A stretch of 64,000 nt of DNA from Oxyruncus cristatus (taxonomy: Eukaryota > Chordata > Aves > Passeriformes > Cotingidae): contig VXAY01005020.1 of assembly GCA_013399855.1 (NCBI GenBank), positions 186,001 to 250,000 of the forward strand, in the 5' to 3' direction. Both the position numbers and the translations under genes were made by a program. Below are positions 25,366 through 38,612 of this stretch, one piece after another (within the stretch, counting starts at the first letter, position 1; every line of letters begins with the position of its first letter). Below the pieces are notes generated by a model that did not search any database, had not been told where the DNA came from, and worked only from the letters and a program-made list of their open reading frames with translations.

Positions 25366-25797
25366 TGTAGCAAGTCCAGAGGAAGCCAGGAAGCTGATAG
25401 GAGTACTGGAGCACCTCCCCTGTGAAGACAGGCTGAGAAAGTTTGGGCTGTTCAGCCTGGAGAAGAGGTTTCATGGAGACCTCAGAGCAACCTTCCAGTC
25501 TGTGAAGGGGCCTACAGGGAAGTCGGAAAGGTACTCTTCATCAGGAACTGTAGTGACAGGACAAGGGGGAGTGGGTTCAAACTGAAAGAGGGGAAATTTA
25601 GGTTAGATATACAGAAGAAATTCTTGACCATCAGGGTGGTGATGCCCTGGCACAGGGGACCTGTGGATGGCCAACCCCTGGAAGTGTTCAAGACCAGGCT
25701 GAATGGGGCTTTGAGCATCCTGGTCTAGTGCCCCTGCCCATGGCAAGGGGGTTGGAACTAGATGGCCTTCCAACCCAAACCATTCTACGATTCTGTG
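25366..25797 (+). mobile_element. CR1 LINE 3' end with ORF2 C-terminus remnant
   Basis: Starts near 'CAAGTCCAGAGGAAGCCAGG' and continues through the conserved 'GACAGGCTGAGAAAGTTTGG', 'TTCAGCCTGGAGAAGAGG', 'GATATACAGAAGAAATTCTT' and 'TGGTCTAGTGCCCCTGCCCA'. It ends with the terminal units CCATTCTACGATTCTGTG. The translated remnant LEHLPCEDRLRKFGLFSLEK is the CR1 ORF2 C-terminus, and the frame is broken soon after. It is 5'-truncated and cannot move by itself. Confidence 0.95.
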
Positions 25798-26639
25798 TTA
25801 TTTGTATGCATCTGTTGTGAAAGGCTCTTTCATACTTGTGTATTTATATATTTATGCAGAAGTGTGTTTGCATTAAATATACTCATCAGACAGATGTTTT
25901 TTATTCAAGTGGGCATGACACAAATAAAAGTGGTTGTGGTCCAAGATCACTCAACATCAGTGACTTCTGAAGGCTGATACAAGTTGCATATTCTTCCTGC
26001 CTGAAGAATAAGAATCTCTGAAAGCATATTAAGGTGCAATCACAAATATTGCATTAATCTGGATCTAAATTATTATTGAGAAGTTGTTACTTTTTCTTCA
26101 AAACCCCATATGGAAAGTTGTGAATTTCAAGCATGTCTCTGTTCCATTTAAGTGGATTTGAAGATTTCTCATTTTTGTGAGAATTATACAGAAAAAAACT
26201 TAAGAAACACCCTTAACCAGCTGCCATCTGTCCAAAAAGTTTTGATAGTAACTTAGACTGTTTCTTATAGTCGTCCATATGATTAACTATATAAAACACC
26301 TGAAGTTCACACTCATCATTCTTTTAATTTGTCCGCTGGTAGCTCTCCCAGTGATGTCTGGAAGTTCTCTAAAACATTCAGATATGAAGTGTAAGCACCC
26401 AGATCAATTCTAAGTCTGCTCACCTGTACCTTGGATATAACTGCAGGCATGGGTCTGGATGATGGGATTTCTGCCTGTGGCAGCCCCACATTTCCAAGAT
26501 CTCAACTGGCAGTCAAGCTCTTTCATTATACACTCGTGAGGTACATTCCTGACTCTCGTCAGGGCTCCAGTAGCCCCTCCGGACAGTCTGGTCGTTTTGA
26601 AAGGGTTATTTTATGATGCCAATCTGGGTGAGGATGGCT
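25798..26639. other. Unique non-coding stretch
   Basis: No gene or repeat is recognised. The last 250 bp before the next CR1 is somewhat GC-richer and may include strongly diverged CR1 upstream sequence that I cannot confirm. Confidence 0.5.
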
Positions 26640-27332
26640 AGTAAAATGAGTCCTTCTTATCAGCACAGTTGGAATGTGGTGGATGAGAAGCTGGATGTGA
26701 CTCCACCATGTGCACTGGTAGCCCAGAAAGCCAATTGTATCTTGGGCTGCATCCCAAGCAGTGTGGGCAGCAGGGAAAGGGAGGGGATTCTGCCTCTCTG
26801 CTCTGCTCGAGTGAGACCCCACTTGGAATACTGTGTCTAGCTCTGGGGTCCCCAGCACAGGAAGGACAAGGACCTGTTGGAGTGAGTCCAGAGGAGGCCA
26901 TCAAGTTGATCAGAGGGAATGAGCACCTGTGAGGAAACTCTGAGAGAATTGGGATTGTTCATCCTGGAAAAGAGAAGGCTTTGGGGGGACCTAATTGTGA
27001 CCTTGCAGAACTGAAGGGAGCCTAGGAGTAAGATGGAGACAATTTTAGAAGGACATGTGGTGACATAACAAGGGGAATGGGTTCAAACTGAAAGAGAGTA
27101 GGTTTAGGTTAGATATTAGGGAGAAATTCTTCCCTGTGAGGGTGGTGAGGCACTGGAACAGGTTGCCCAGAGAAGCTGTGGCTGCCCCATCCCTCGAAGT
27201 GTTCAGTGCCAAGTTGAATAGAACTCTGAGTAACCCGATGTAGTGGAAAGTGTCCCTGCCAAGGGTAGGGATGAACTGCATGATATTTAAGGTCCCTTCC
27301 AATCCAGGCCATTCTGTGGTGGTTCTATAACA
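26640..27332 (+). mobile_element. Longest CR1 copy, 3' end with ORF2 C-terminus remnant
   Basis: This roughly 0.7-kb copy reaches furthest into the CR1 body. The translation shows ALVAQKANCILGCI and then RVRPHLEYCV, a hallmark of the ORF2 C-terminal region. A stop (TAG) at 26838-26840 sits where a Gln codon is usual. Further on come 'GTCCAGAGGAGGCCATCAAG', 'TTAGGTTAGATATTAGGGAG' and 'AGGTTGCCCAGAGAAGCTGT'. It ends 'GGTCCCTTCCAATCCAGGCC' with a degraded ATTCTGTG unit. The element is dead through stops and 5' truncation. Confidence 0.95.
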
Positions 27333-28837
27333 TTTGTAAGCCCTGGGGGCCCTGTGAAAATGTCAGCTGAATACTTACCGAGAAGAGTGGGAGTCACAGA
27401 GACCCTTCTAAATGCTGTGTTTTACCTATGGGACACAGCATATGGGAGACTTCTGAGCACAGAAAAGGCATTGCCTCAACACAATTTGGTGAGACAAACT
27501 TCATGGTCACATACATGCAGTCAGTTCTGCCTCAGCATATTTTGCATTCTCTCCTTTTTTCTTATACAACGGCAGAGGAGTAAGCTCATCTAGGATAACA
27601 GTAGAGCATTTCTGAAACACCAGTACATAACATACATGTGATGATACGCTGGAGAGTTACCCTGCCCATAATCTGTGCCAAGGAACCACAATGCAAAGCT
27701 GGGCTATTTGTGGATTAGCACCAAGTAAACAGTTAATTTAAATTTGTCAGATGTTTAATCTTCCAAAGAAATAAGCCTTAATCAAATCAAACACTGGTGG
27801 AAATGATTTCATGGACTCCACTGAAGCCTAAAGGAAAAAATATTTTCAATTTAAAAAAAGGGCATTCAACACCAAAACAATGCAACATTAAAAACCCAAA
27901 CCTGAGACAGACTATGAGTAAGAAATACTATAATGAAATATGTACAAAGAGGAAATAGTGAATAATGGAATTAATCTGGATTTTCTTCACCATAGACTCA
28001 AACTGATAAGTAAAGCTGTTCCCAGCACAGGGTTTTAGCACTCATTGCATTCCTTTCTCTAGTTTCTACCCTGCTAAAGGCATATATGTTTGACTAGAGA
28101 TAGCTAATAAAGTTAACGGAGCAGCTGGCCCACTTTGTGAAACCTGACTCAGTAGGGACAAGAGGTCTTACTTTGGTAACCTTCATGTCCTATGAATAAC
28201 CCTTCTTCCTCTGCCTCCCATTTACATCTGCAAAACCCTTCTGTCTGCCTCTAAGTGTCACCTCTGACAGGAACCACCTACACACTCCAAATGATCCTCA
28301 GCTATCTACATAGTTCCTCCTTAAGCAACCAAAGAGGTCAAATTATGCTTTCCATCAACCAAAAAAACTCAAAAAAAGGTTCCATATTTCAAACCTTGGT
28401 TTAGTATTTTTTTGAGATTGATTTTTTCTTACTAGTGCTGTATCTGCTTCCTTTAATTCAATTTTGCAATGCTTCTGCTGCATTCCAGATATAAAACTGA
28501 CCAAGAAGAAATGCAACTGGATGTTTCACATTAAAATTTGCAGCTTTTAAGAAAAACAAGTTGTCTGCCCAAGATCACCACTTTTCTGAAGTTAGCAATA
28601 TTGCAGCAATATTTACAATTTTATGCAGCTTCAAGCTACATGATGAAACATGGATATTCATTCCCAAAAGACAGATGGCCATATGATTGACTCTGATGCT
28701 ATGCCTTGTACATGCCATGTAAGAAGAATTTCACAGTGTTTCCAACCTCATCCCATTATCTTTTCTGCAGATATTAACTTCTCCATTGAAGGTACACACC
28801 TGATTCGGTAGGATGTTTATACTTTCAGGTCTTTGCT
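27333..28837. other. Unique AT-rich non-coding stretch
   Basis: No gene, dispersed repeat or RNA gene is recognised. Open frames are below 80 codons. Confidence 0.6.
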
Positions 28838-29360
28838 GCAGTAAAGGGGCTCACCTTGCACTGGTGAGGCTGCACCAGTGTCCAGTTGTGGGCCCCACAT
28901 GACAAGAAAGACATTGAGGTGCTAGAGTGTGTCCAGAGAAGGGCAACAGAGCTGAGAAATGGTGTAAGTCCTGCAAGTAGCAGCTGAGGGAGCTGGGGGG
29001 GCTCAGACTGGAGAAAACGAGGCTCAGCAGGAACCTTTATCACTTTCTACAGCTGCCTAAAAGGAGGTTGTAGCCAGGTGAGGGTCAGGCTCTGCTCCCA
29101 GGCAACCAGTGACAGGATGAGAGCAAAGGCCTCATGGCACCAGGGGAGGCTCAGGTTAGACAACAGGAAGAATTTCTTCGTGGAAAAGGTTGTTAAGAAT
29201 TGGATGGACTGCTCAGGGAAGTGGTGGAGTCACATCCCTGGAGGCGTTCAAGAAACTAGTGGATGTGGCACTCAGTGGTCTGGTCTAGTTGACCAAGTCA
29301 AAGGTTGGACTCAATAATCTTGGGGGTCTTTTCCAGCATTAAGGATTCTGTGATTCTGAC
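28838..29360 (+). mobile_element. CR1 LINE 3' end, Y-like type
   Basis: The order is 'GTGTCCAGAGAAGGGCAACA', 'GCTCAGACTGGAGAAAACGA', 'AAAAGGAGGTTGTAGCCAGG', 'CAACCAGTGACAGGATGAGA', 'AGGTTAGACAACAGGAAGAA', 'GGAGTCACATCCCTGGAGGC' and terminal GATTCTGTGATTCTG. The phrase about the 'GGAGGTTGTAGCCAGGTGAG' region separates it from the J/F-like copies. A minus-strand frame across it is a shadow. Confidence 0.94.
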
Positions 29361-30872
29361 TTTGTGAAAGTATGAGCGCTCCTTCGCATGCACTTCCTAC
29401 AAGCAAGGGGCTACTTAACAACATCTCTTTCTCCTTTGACCACAAAATAAATTGAAACAAACCAAACAAACAAATAAAAAACCCCAGACAGAGCACTGAA
29501 ACACTGTGATGGGATTTTTATTCAGTGTCCTTCAAATCTACAGATTGGACAGTATCATGAATTCACATGCTTCAGTTTCAAATCAAAAATGAAGTTCCAA
29601 GACTAGAGTTTAATTAGGCAGTCAGTGGAAGCTGAGACCCAGTTACCTGGGGAGCAAGACAATAAAGGTCTTCAAGACACCACTACTAGATGTGAGGTGG
29701 TTGAATGGAAATCAGCTGCAAGTAACAGAGTTATATGTTGGATAATGGGGAATGCAAAGGCAGCAAATGAGATGCAAGCAACTGGTACTGGTAATAGAAT
29801 GAATCCGAGGTCAGACACAAAACAGGGTTACTCTAGGTGCCATCACATGATTCTGTTCTCCCAGACCTCATATTCTCCACTTAATCCTCGAAGTATTTTT
29901 CAGCCCCCATAAAATTTAATTGTTAATTTTGTAAATGTATTCTTTGTCACAGCAGACGCATAAGCAGTGGGGAAACAAAATGGTAAATCATAAAAATGAG
30001 GACCCAGTGCCAATAAAAAATAGATGAACAGTTATACAACACTGTTATTTCCAGTACCCAGGCTTTATCTACTTTTAATAAACTATGTAATGCAGAGCTA
30101 TTTAAATAAACAGGCAATAGTGCAAACAGCCAGTTCTCTGTTATCCCTGACAGCTCTGGCTTGCAGGTTAGAAGCTGAACTGGAAAAGATACTTTTGCCG
30201 CATTCCATCCACCTTGGTTTGTATCCGAACACCTAGATGAGCTCACACTGCTTTGTGTGCACTTGTATGTCTCGATGAAGTTTGTGAAGACTAGACTCAT
30301 CCCTGGCACAAACCATAGCATCCCAAACCTCTTCAGAGCAGAACGTGACACATTTGTTCAACTGCAGATGGTGGATAAAATTAAGTGTAGGCACACACCC
30401 TTCCTGAAGGATATGCCACACTTCGTCACACGTCTTCTCATAAAAAACCAAAGAATATTTTACTGCTTTTGTTCTTTTGGCCACCACAGCAGTACATAAG
30501 AAATGAATCACCAGAATTAAAATGAATGAAGCCCAACCTGTTTGGAGAACCAGCGGTTAAATTAGTTTCCCTACTGAAGTCAGCAAGGCTAAAACATCAC
30601 TTTGCATCTGCAACAGCTCATAACATTGACAACCTGTGCTCTCTTGGTGGAACAGGAGAGAGAGCTGTGTAGCCTGACACACTTAGCCATACCAGGCAGA
30701 GAGGATTGAAATGTGTTGGGTTTAGCCCAAGGACCCAGATGTACTGGAAATAAGCCTTTCTCCTTCTAACTGACAGCCACTCACATGATATTTCAGCATT
30801 CTTGCTTCCACTCTGGATTCCAACCATAAGATACAGATGTGAGCAAACAGGGTTTGGGCTTGTTTTCTTTCC

Positions 30873-30888
30873 TTTTTTTTTTTTTTTT
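30873..30888. repeat. Poly(T) tract
   Basis: Sixteen consecutive T, followed by C and TTTTAAAG. No SINE or processed-pseudogene body is visible next to it. Confidence 0.85.
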
Positions 30889-33800
30889 CTTTTTAAAGCT
30901 AAACTAAGGCAGTGATTTGTTTATTTTTCTCTTCTTGCTGTTGTGTTAGTATATTATGAACAGAGCCTTTGGCAAAAGTTTATGCTGGACCTTCTTTGCA
31001 CCACAGGGTGCATTTGTACCCTCACATCCAACTGTCAAATGTTCTGCCATAAAAGAACCCATGAAGCCTCTCTTGCAGATCTAAGGTTGTGAACATTCTT
31101 TTAAAGTTTTTTTGGTTTTGTTTTTTTTTTTTGCATGTGTGGGGAAAAAAAGACTAGCAAAGGCATGTTGTTGCACTTAAGATGAAGCTACTTTTTCCAG
31201 CTGAAGCAAAGCGAGGTTGAACTAGACAAATACACTAAAAATATGGCATATGCAGTCTTATTGAACCAAGGATATGGCAAAACTCATCGCTGACAATTAG
31301 AGCAAAACGTGTTTAAAATCTTAACCACGGCACCTCGAGTCGCACATTTTTAGTTTACTTTGGCTTTTATAGCAACTACAAGCAGCAGATGTTACTTTGT
31401 TAATGGATGGATCTGCTACAGTGCCTGAGAATTTTACTTTTTAACACTGTGGTGCTAGGATACTCTCCTCAACATGTACTGATACACATGGAGTCAGCTT
31501 TACACCGTCTCACAGCTCGTCACCATCACACTAAAGCATTATGCTAAAGAAATCTCTTTCAGGTGAAATGCATTCTTCATGTGTGGTGGATGCTTCCCTG
31601 ATCAATATAGTGAAAAGTGATGTAATCAAAATAGTGAGGAAAATCATCCATCCTCTCTCTGAGGGAGACTATCCTGGGAATGAGGGATGGTAGAGAGGGA
31701 GAAAACAGTTGAAAGGTGAATGTGTCTTAATGGAAAGGTACATTGAATAAATTAATGACAGACTGCAGCAAATGAATCATAACTGAATGCTAATATACAT
31801 ACACATGCAGAGTTAAATCTTACTTTTTCAGGATTTGCATTTTCTTGGTAAGGATCAATATATAGAGAGCTGCTTAACTATTTTTTTCCTTGCTGTTCTA
31901 ACTTCCTAATTAAAAAGGTTTTTCACAACAAGCTCTTTAATTTCAACTGGGTTTTTTGATATTCTTGGAGCTGGAAGTTCTCTTAACTGCTTCCTCAATC
32001 AGCAGCAGGGTATTGTGATATATCAGAAGTAATATGTGGTTATTGTTAATGGGCCTATACTGCAGCTAACATAGAATATAAAAAAATTGAGCAATCTCAA
32101 ACATTAACTAACAAAGAATAAGAAATATAAATTTCCCAGTGTTTATCGCTCAATTCAAACTTTTTTCTTGAGGTAATCCCAGTCATAGACAGTTTCTTTA
32201 ATTTTTCTTGACATTTTATATCCAATCAGAGAACTCTGATGACACAAAATTGCAAGAAAAGAATCAGAGGAATCTTTAAAATCAAAAACAGCATCTTCAC
32301 CCTGCCCACACCTAATATAAGTTATGCAACAAAAAAGCAATGGTGTATCAGGGACTAGAAGAGTGGGTAGACCATCTAAATAAGAAGAATTTTACCTTCT
32401 AGGACCCACATTTCTAGTGTGAGTTTCATAAAGCCCTTCCAGTCATCTTAATGTTTTATAAAGAACGAGGGAGGAGAATTAGGGCCTGGGAAATGGGCTG
32501 CAGAGTTAAGAAAGGGCACCTGAGTAGATCGATAAGCAATATTGAAGAGGAAATGGGTTTAAATTTCTTCCTACCCTACAGACACAGAACTAAGGAGTCA
32601 CATTGCTTTTAGCTTCCCACTGAAGTTTTGAGGCTAGTGATGTTGTCTAGTGAAGGATCCCCCCTGATTTCCTGGCAGGTGGCAGCTGTTCCATCATGTC
32701 CAAAAGTGCAAAATTAGCTCAAATAGTTAGAATAGCCAAACAAAAATGTAGTAACTCTGCATATAGCTAGGAATCCAGTGGGCAAGCTGCTTTCTTTGGC
32801 TTGCAGGCAGAGAGACATGTTGTGTAGAGCAGCTTCACAGAGGAATTCATGATGATCTTCCCTGCAGGATACAGTGAAAGAAAATAAGCCTCAGAGCCAA
32901 AAGGGATGTAAATGGTGGCATGAATACATGTTCCTCCAAAAGACTATAGAGTGTTAACAGCTGTCTGAGAATCTGTAGGAAAACAAGTGGGTAGCTTTTG
33001 GCAAAGAAAAGACCATATTTCAGATTCTTTGGTGTGATACGTTTGTTTAAAAGAGTAATAACAATAAAATAGCCTGAATAATAATCACTGCAATGATGCA
33101 GAAGAGCAATAAGATGGTAAGTAATCCACTTTAATATCCATTTAAATTATGAATACCATTAATGGACAAAAATGAATGTTATTTACAACTTTCTGGAAAC
33201 TGGTGCGAGCTGAAGGATGAGGTTACTATGGGTACTAAGGTAACCTTTCCCCTATTTGAGACCCTTATGTAAAGAAATCTCAAGGTATAAAGATTTAAAA
33301 GTGTCAGAGAAGGACAACTTGCAAACACTAAGACAAAGCCTGGGATTTTATAGGCCATGTTATTTTTTGCATCACAGCACCCATCTGATATGCTGTGGTC
33401 TGCCTGACCGTGTGCTCCAGTAGCTCTTGATTACCCCAGTTTAAATAAAGCATCTGTCAGTACTCCCATTAAAGTCTCCATCAGCTCTGAGCAAAACCAC
33501 AGATCCAGCTGGAGTTCACCATGGCTCCCTTCAGTTGCGAGCCTTTTTCACGCCTTCCAGTGCTAACGGATTACATATGGCCCAGTTTAAAAGTCATGTG
33601 GGGTTTCTTTGGGAACTGCCTCCACACTGGCTGGGTCCCACTGCAGCTGCCTAGTTACAATCGTTACTGGGACACAGAGGGACATAATGCAACTTCCAGA
33701 TTTAATTTCCATGGAGTTGTCCAAGTCCAGCAGAGAGCAATGCCTCTTTCCTTTCCACCCTAGTTCTGGTTTGCAACCTCCATGTGTTTCAGCCCAGTCA

Positions 33801-34152
33801 GGGGAAGACAGGCAGGGGACACCAGGATCTCTCAGCAGCACTGTGTCTGGCCCCACCAGCTCAAGGTACAGGGTGCTGGGGATGTCTTTAAAGGCAAATA
33901 TGAGGTCAGTTCACTTTGTCACACGAAGGGCTCTTCTGGCACTTAGGTAGGGACTGACTATCCAAATACAGCCTTTCCTTATCCCCAGGTGAAAGGAACA
34001 ATCATCACCATTGTCTGTTAATGCGGTACAGTCAGCCCCTCAGATAAACCTGCCAGATTTAGGAGTGTGCACTGGCCACCATCTCCAAATACCTTCTAGG
34101 CAAGGTTTGGGAAATGAAGAAAGTGAAACTGGTGCAAGGGTCACACTCCCTG

Positions 34153-34197
34153 GGGGCCCAAGAATGTTAGGACTGGGGACCCAAGAACATTAGGACT
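34153..34197. repeat. Tandem duplication of a 22/23-bp unit
   Basis: GGGGCCCAAGAATGTTAGGA(CT) at 34153-34174 is followed directly by a second copy with GGGGACCCAAGAACATTAGG(ACT) at 34175-34197. The two copies differ by an extra A and two substitutions, so it is a small local duplication that has started to diverge. Confidence 0.8.
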
Positions 34198-37100
34198 GTG
34201 ACTGTGTCTTCATTTTTTGCATGAATTATGCCCAACATAAAGAAGACAGTTTGCCAGGGCAGGAAGTGGACCACAAATATCCTTTCCCACAGTGAAGTAG
34301 CAAGGCCTTTATGAAGCACCAAAGCTGTTGGAGGAGAGGGTGACGATGCCTTTAAGAAAGGGCTGTTTTTGCACAGAGCAGCACAGTTGTTACAAAGGAA
34401 TCCCAGTCAGGTGATTTCAGCTTTCTCTCTCTTGGTCTTGTATGTGTGTGGCATTGTTCCACCAGCTTACACCTCCCTGGTCCAGTTTCCATGGCAGGAA
34501 TCACTACTGCTTGATTTCTGCATATAAAACACCCCATGCTTTCTTCACTTCTCTTATTAGCACACGTAATGCTATGGGCAGGCAATTACAGGAGGCAACA
34601 GTTTAATGGGGCAAACCTCAAGGAGACCATTTGCAAGGGATCCCTGCTGGGCAAGACCCCCAGCAGTGGGGCCTGTATGGTCACATGAAGTATGGAAGCC
34701 GCTTGATGCTTTTATGGAAAATTCTGTAGTTGCCACATGCTCTCGATGTATATTAGCACGAATAAAATTCTTACATGCTTTAGGTTAAATTTGTCCATGT
34801 AAAGTGGAAGCATGAAAACTGTATTACATTTAAGCAAACAGTAGGAGATTAGGCTGCACATTCTTCTACATTATTCTTCGTGTATGGAAAATCTAATAAC
34901 AGGATTCCAGACCCTTATCCGGAGAAGTTGAGGAGTCAAGAAAAAAAATGTACCTATTACCCAGGGCATCAAAATTCATTTGATCAAAAGTGTTGTAGAT
35001 ACTAGAGCATGATACTTAAACAACATCAACAATTTCTAAAGGTGTTCCTGTAGAGAAAAGTGCCTTTTTTTGACTGCTAACTGTTCAGCAAATTTTAACT
35101 CAAAGTTTTACATCTGCTTTTGAAAGCTACTGTAAATAAGAGGTTGGAATGGAAACAATGGCACAGATTTAAATTATACTGTGATGCAGTCATGCATCAC
35201 TATAATAAACAAATGCCTATTTCTGGAAATGTGCAGATGGTTCAGGGGTGAAGACAGAATGAGGTCCATCATAATTTCTTTCCAGAAACCACTGCTTTAA
35301 GGTTAATGTAAAGCAGAAACAGGCAAGCACTTTGTAATACTGATTTGTTTCTGGTCATCTGAGGTTTTGTGAGCAAAACTCCAATTTCCTGTGGGGTGTA
35401 CAAGCTTGGTTTTCACCTTTTCATTCTCATAGAAAATAGTTTGATATGAAAGGTAGTGTTGAGGTCCCTATATCATAATCAGGATCAGAAAACGGCTCAG
35501 CACAATGCCCCTCACACTGAAGTGAGTTGAGTCTTCAAATGAATGAAGACAAGCTGGTTGTTGGTTCAGAACTTCAATCTATGTGACAAGGTTAGAGAGT
35601 CATATATGTACATGATGAGAGGGTCAAGTGGACATCAGAAATGCATTTCTATTTGACTTTAATTATGAATATCAAAAATATAATTGCTCAGAAAGAAAAT
35701 TCCTTAAAAATAATGAAAATGGCCTTGACTAATCACTAAATACAGGACTTGGGGTTACACTGATAACTCAAATATGAACCAGCTGCGGCCATGTGAGGCC
35801 TTATTGTTTTTCGTGGCCTTAGCTGAAAAGAAAGATATAACATATACAGGCCTTACTAATTATTGATAACATGCTGTGCTAACAAGCATAAATGTATATT
35901 CTTAAAGCATTACTAAGGATTATATAACATCTTGGTTAATAAGCAGATATATGGCTACATACAGTACTAGGCTAAATATAATATTGGGTTGGAGAGTTCA
36001 TCTTTCGCTCAGGGCCAGTTCTTCAGGCCCCAGTATTAGAGATACAACTTGTTCAGAAAAGTTATACATACTTATTAGAGTCCACATTGCACTTTCATAT
36101 ACTTAAAAAAATAATATCCACCCATAATGGAGGTTGATTGCCACAGCAATAACTCATATGGACTAAGTCACATCTCTAAAGTATTTGTTTCTTTAGTTTT
36201 GTTCTTGGCATATTTTCACAGCTGGTTAAATAACTATTTTTTCACATTTAATATTCTCTGTCCTCATAATTATGCACAAATGAAATGGGATTCACTATTG
36301 CCTAGCAAAACATGTGTCATTGCTTGGACTAGATAAGGTCTGCAGTGCTGTTCCTGCCAGATCAGGGGAGGGAATAGAACATTCAGATCCTCACTAATAC
36401 TACCATGGGACAAGACTTGCAGCATTAAATAATAGACAGTCATATGGTGAATTGTATTCAACCTGCCCTGGCTCCAGAGAGGACCTAGCAATGCTGCATC
36501 TGACCCAAAATGAAATCTTAGATGATGTCATGATTATATGCAGCCTGCGAGATGTTTCACACTCATGCTGTGTCCAAGCTAAATACAGATGAATTGTGTA
36601 CAAACGGATCAGGTTGCAGATTCCAGAATGAGAGGATATAAACCGTTCCAAATAGTTTTCTATGAAGTAAAATTCTCCTCACATACTAACACGTGTTGGA
36701 TTTTCTTTCCATTTTAATTCAGATGGGTAAGTGACAAATGAATAAATAAGCATAGCCTTTGACACAGGAGCGTTCCTGTTGTACGTGTGTATATGAGCTT
36801 CCTGTTAGTCATGGTTTGCAATCTACAAGTGGAAAAATGGGAAGAAAACAGAAGCTACAGTACTACCCACCAGTTCTAGTAGTTGCAGGATCCCTGATGG
36901 ACACCAGAATGGATGCCTTTCCTCATGGTCTCACACTGTAGCTCAGAGTCTGCATTTGTCTGGACATGTCAAACCCTCAAAAAGTTCATCACAAGAGCTT
37001 TAGGTGAAACAAAGCCCACAGAACTATCTAAGAGAGCAATTATTTTGCTCATAATTATTTTTCCCAGCATTTCCTACACTTTCCCTGAGTGACCAAAGGG

Positions 37101-38512
37101 CCAGTGAACTAACAAAATGACCCTTAAGGGTCTGTTTAGGGAAAAGGAAGCCTACCACAACTTTACCTTTCAGTTTGAGTGAGAGCACAGTAATAGTACT
37201 CTCCTATTGCACTAGAGATGATGCTTGTCTCCTTGTGCAAAAAGGAAAAAAAAATTAAAATCATTTCAATAATGGCTTTCAAATCTAGCCTTTTCTACCA
37301 TCTCTTCTTTAGTAACTGCTCAGAAAAGCTTGGATCATGTCCCTGTGTACGGACAGCGCAGGCTCATTTGGTTAATGACCTTTTCACCGCACTAGTCAAT
37401 GAAAAAATAGAAAAAATATGGTTCTGCAGTCAGCTTTACCCCAAAAACTTTAATTCAAGGCAAGATATGTTCTACTAAGCCCTCCAACCATTACGGATCC
37501 CCAGCTCTTATGGAGACCCTGTCTTTAAAATATTGTAAAAACTGTATTGGAAGCATTGCTTTTCACAAAGCACCAGTAACATGCCAAGGTATTCTGAAGG
37601 CAACCATAACTGTTTTGGTGTGAATTAATGTATCTGCCCCCACATGGTTATCTTTAAGAAGATATTGCAGTTCTCACCACACATGCCATTTCTAGGATAC
37701 TTTACATTCTGTGCTTTTTTGACATATGACAGAGAGAATGACATCATTTGGAGATTTAGTATCAATTAATCTTGTTACGGGTGATACTTGAAAAAGTGTT
37801 TCAACTTTAGGCTGACATACTTACAGTCCTGTTTCCTTTAGTTATTTCTTCCAGTCCCTGCCTAAATATTACTTTTAAACTATGGGTTATATTTACCATG
37901 TCATCTGATACTGACTGCTATCGCACAAACATTTTAAAAGAAAATTTGTGTTAAGCCTGAAACAGAACACCAGATATGAACACTCTTAAATATTTCCCTG
38001 GGTCCCATTGCAATTACTACATGCTATACTTATATTTTGCTGAAGTATACTTTCATCTCAGTAAAAAAAAAGGAGACAAAAGTAGCAGATGTTCTTGCAA
38101 GACTTTCCATATTTTGTTGCAGCTGCTGTAGGAATCTATTGATATAACAACTGATGCTACAGTCTTCACAGAAAAAGATCTTCAGCCATACAGACTGTGT
38201 CTGAAATAGCATGCAGAAGGATATAACAGCTTGGCCATAAACTCTTACTCAGATTGCTAGAGGACCTCTGCAGAAACATAGCCTACTCAGTCCCTTACAC
38301 AAGGAAGCTGGGGAACTTCCCTGGCACCTGGTCCTCCATACACACAACCCTGAGACTTTTTGCTCATTGTACATCCTCAAAGAGATGCAAATGCCACAAA
38401 GATATTCAGAGGTTGCCAATGATCTTTTGAGAGAGCTGCCCCATAGACACTAGCTCCAAATCTGGTACTTTTGCAGACATTTCAGATGTACTCTTTGTCT
38501 CCGAGTGGCCTA

Positions 38513-38612
38513 ATTCATAGAATATCCTGAGTTGGAAGGGACTCACAAGGATCATCAAGTTCAACTCCTATTCCAGCACAGAACAGCCCCAAGAACCATG
38601 CCAGGTTTCCAA
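38513..38612 (-). mobile_element. Short CR1 3'-end fragment
   Basis: The plus strand reads TTCATAGAATATCCTGAGTTGG, then 'AAGGGACTCACAAGGATCAT' and 'CAAGTTCAACTCCTATTCCA', ending near 'CAGCCCCAAGAACCATGCC'. This is the same tail type as the plus-strand copy at 57.6 kb. Confidence 0.9.

Larger units (their letters stand above)
29361..38512. other. Unique AT-rich non-coding stretch
   Basis: About 9 kb with no recognised gene or dispersed repeat. It holds a (CAAA)-like run near 29455-29480, a T16 tract at 30873-30888, a second poly(T) near 31120, a GC-richer patch at about 33480-34700 and a 22/23-bp tandem duplication at 34153-34197. Two overlapping minus-strand open frames at 29947-30511 and a Kozak-like ATG at 33521 (80 codons) match nothing I know. 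Confidence 0.55.

Noticed and set aside
29947..30511. Two overlapping minus-strand frames of 134 and 92 codons
   Set aside because: A frame of this length is expected about once by chance in AT-rich DNA of this size; the two frames contradict each other, and neither matches a family I know.
30873..30888. Poly(T) as the reverse tail of a processed pseudogene or SINE
   Set aside because: No gene-like or SINE body adjoins on the expected side and no target duplication was seen.
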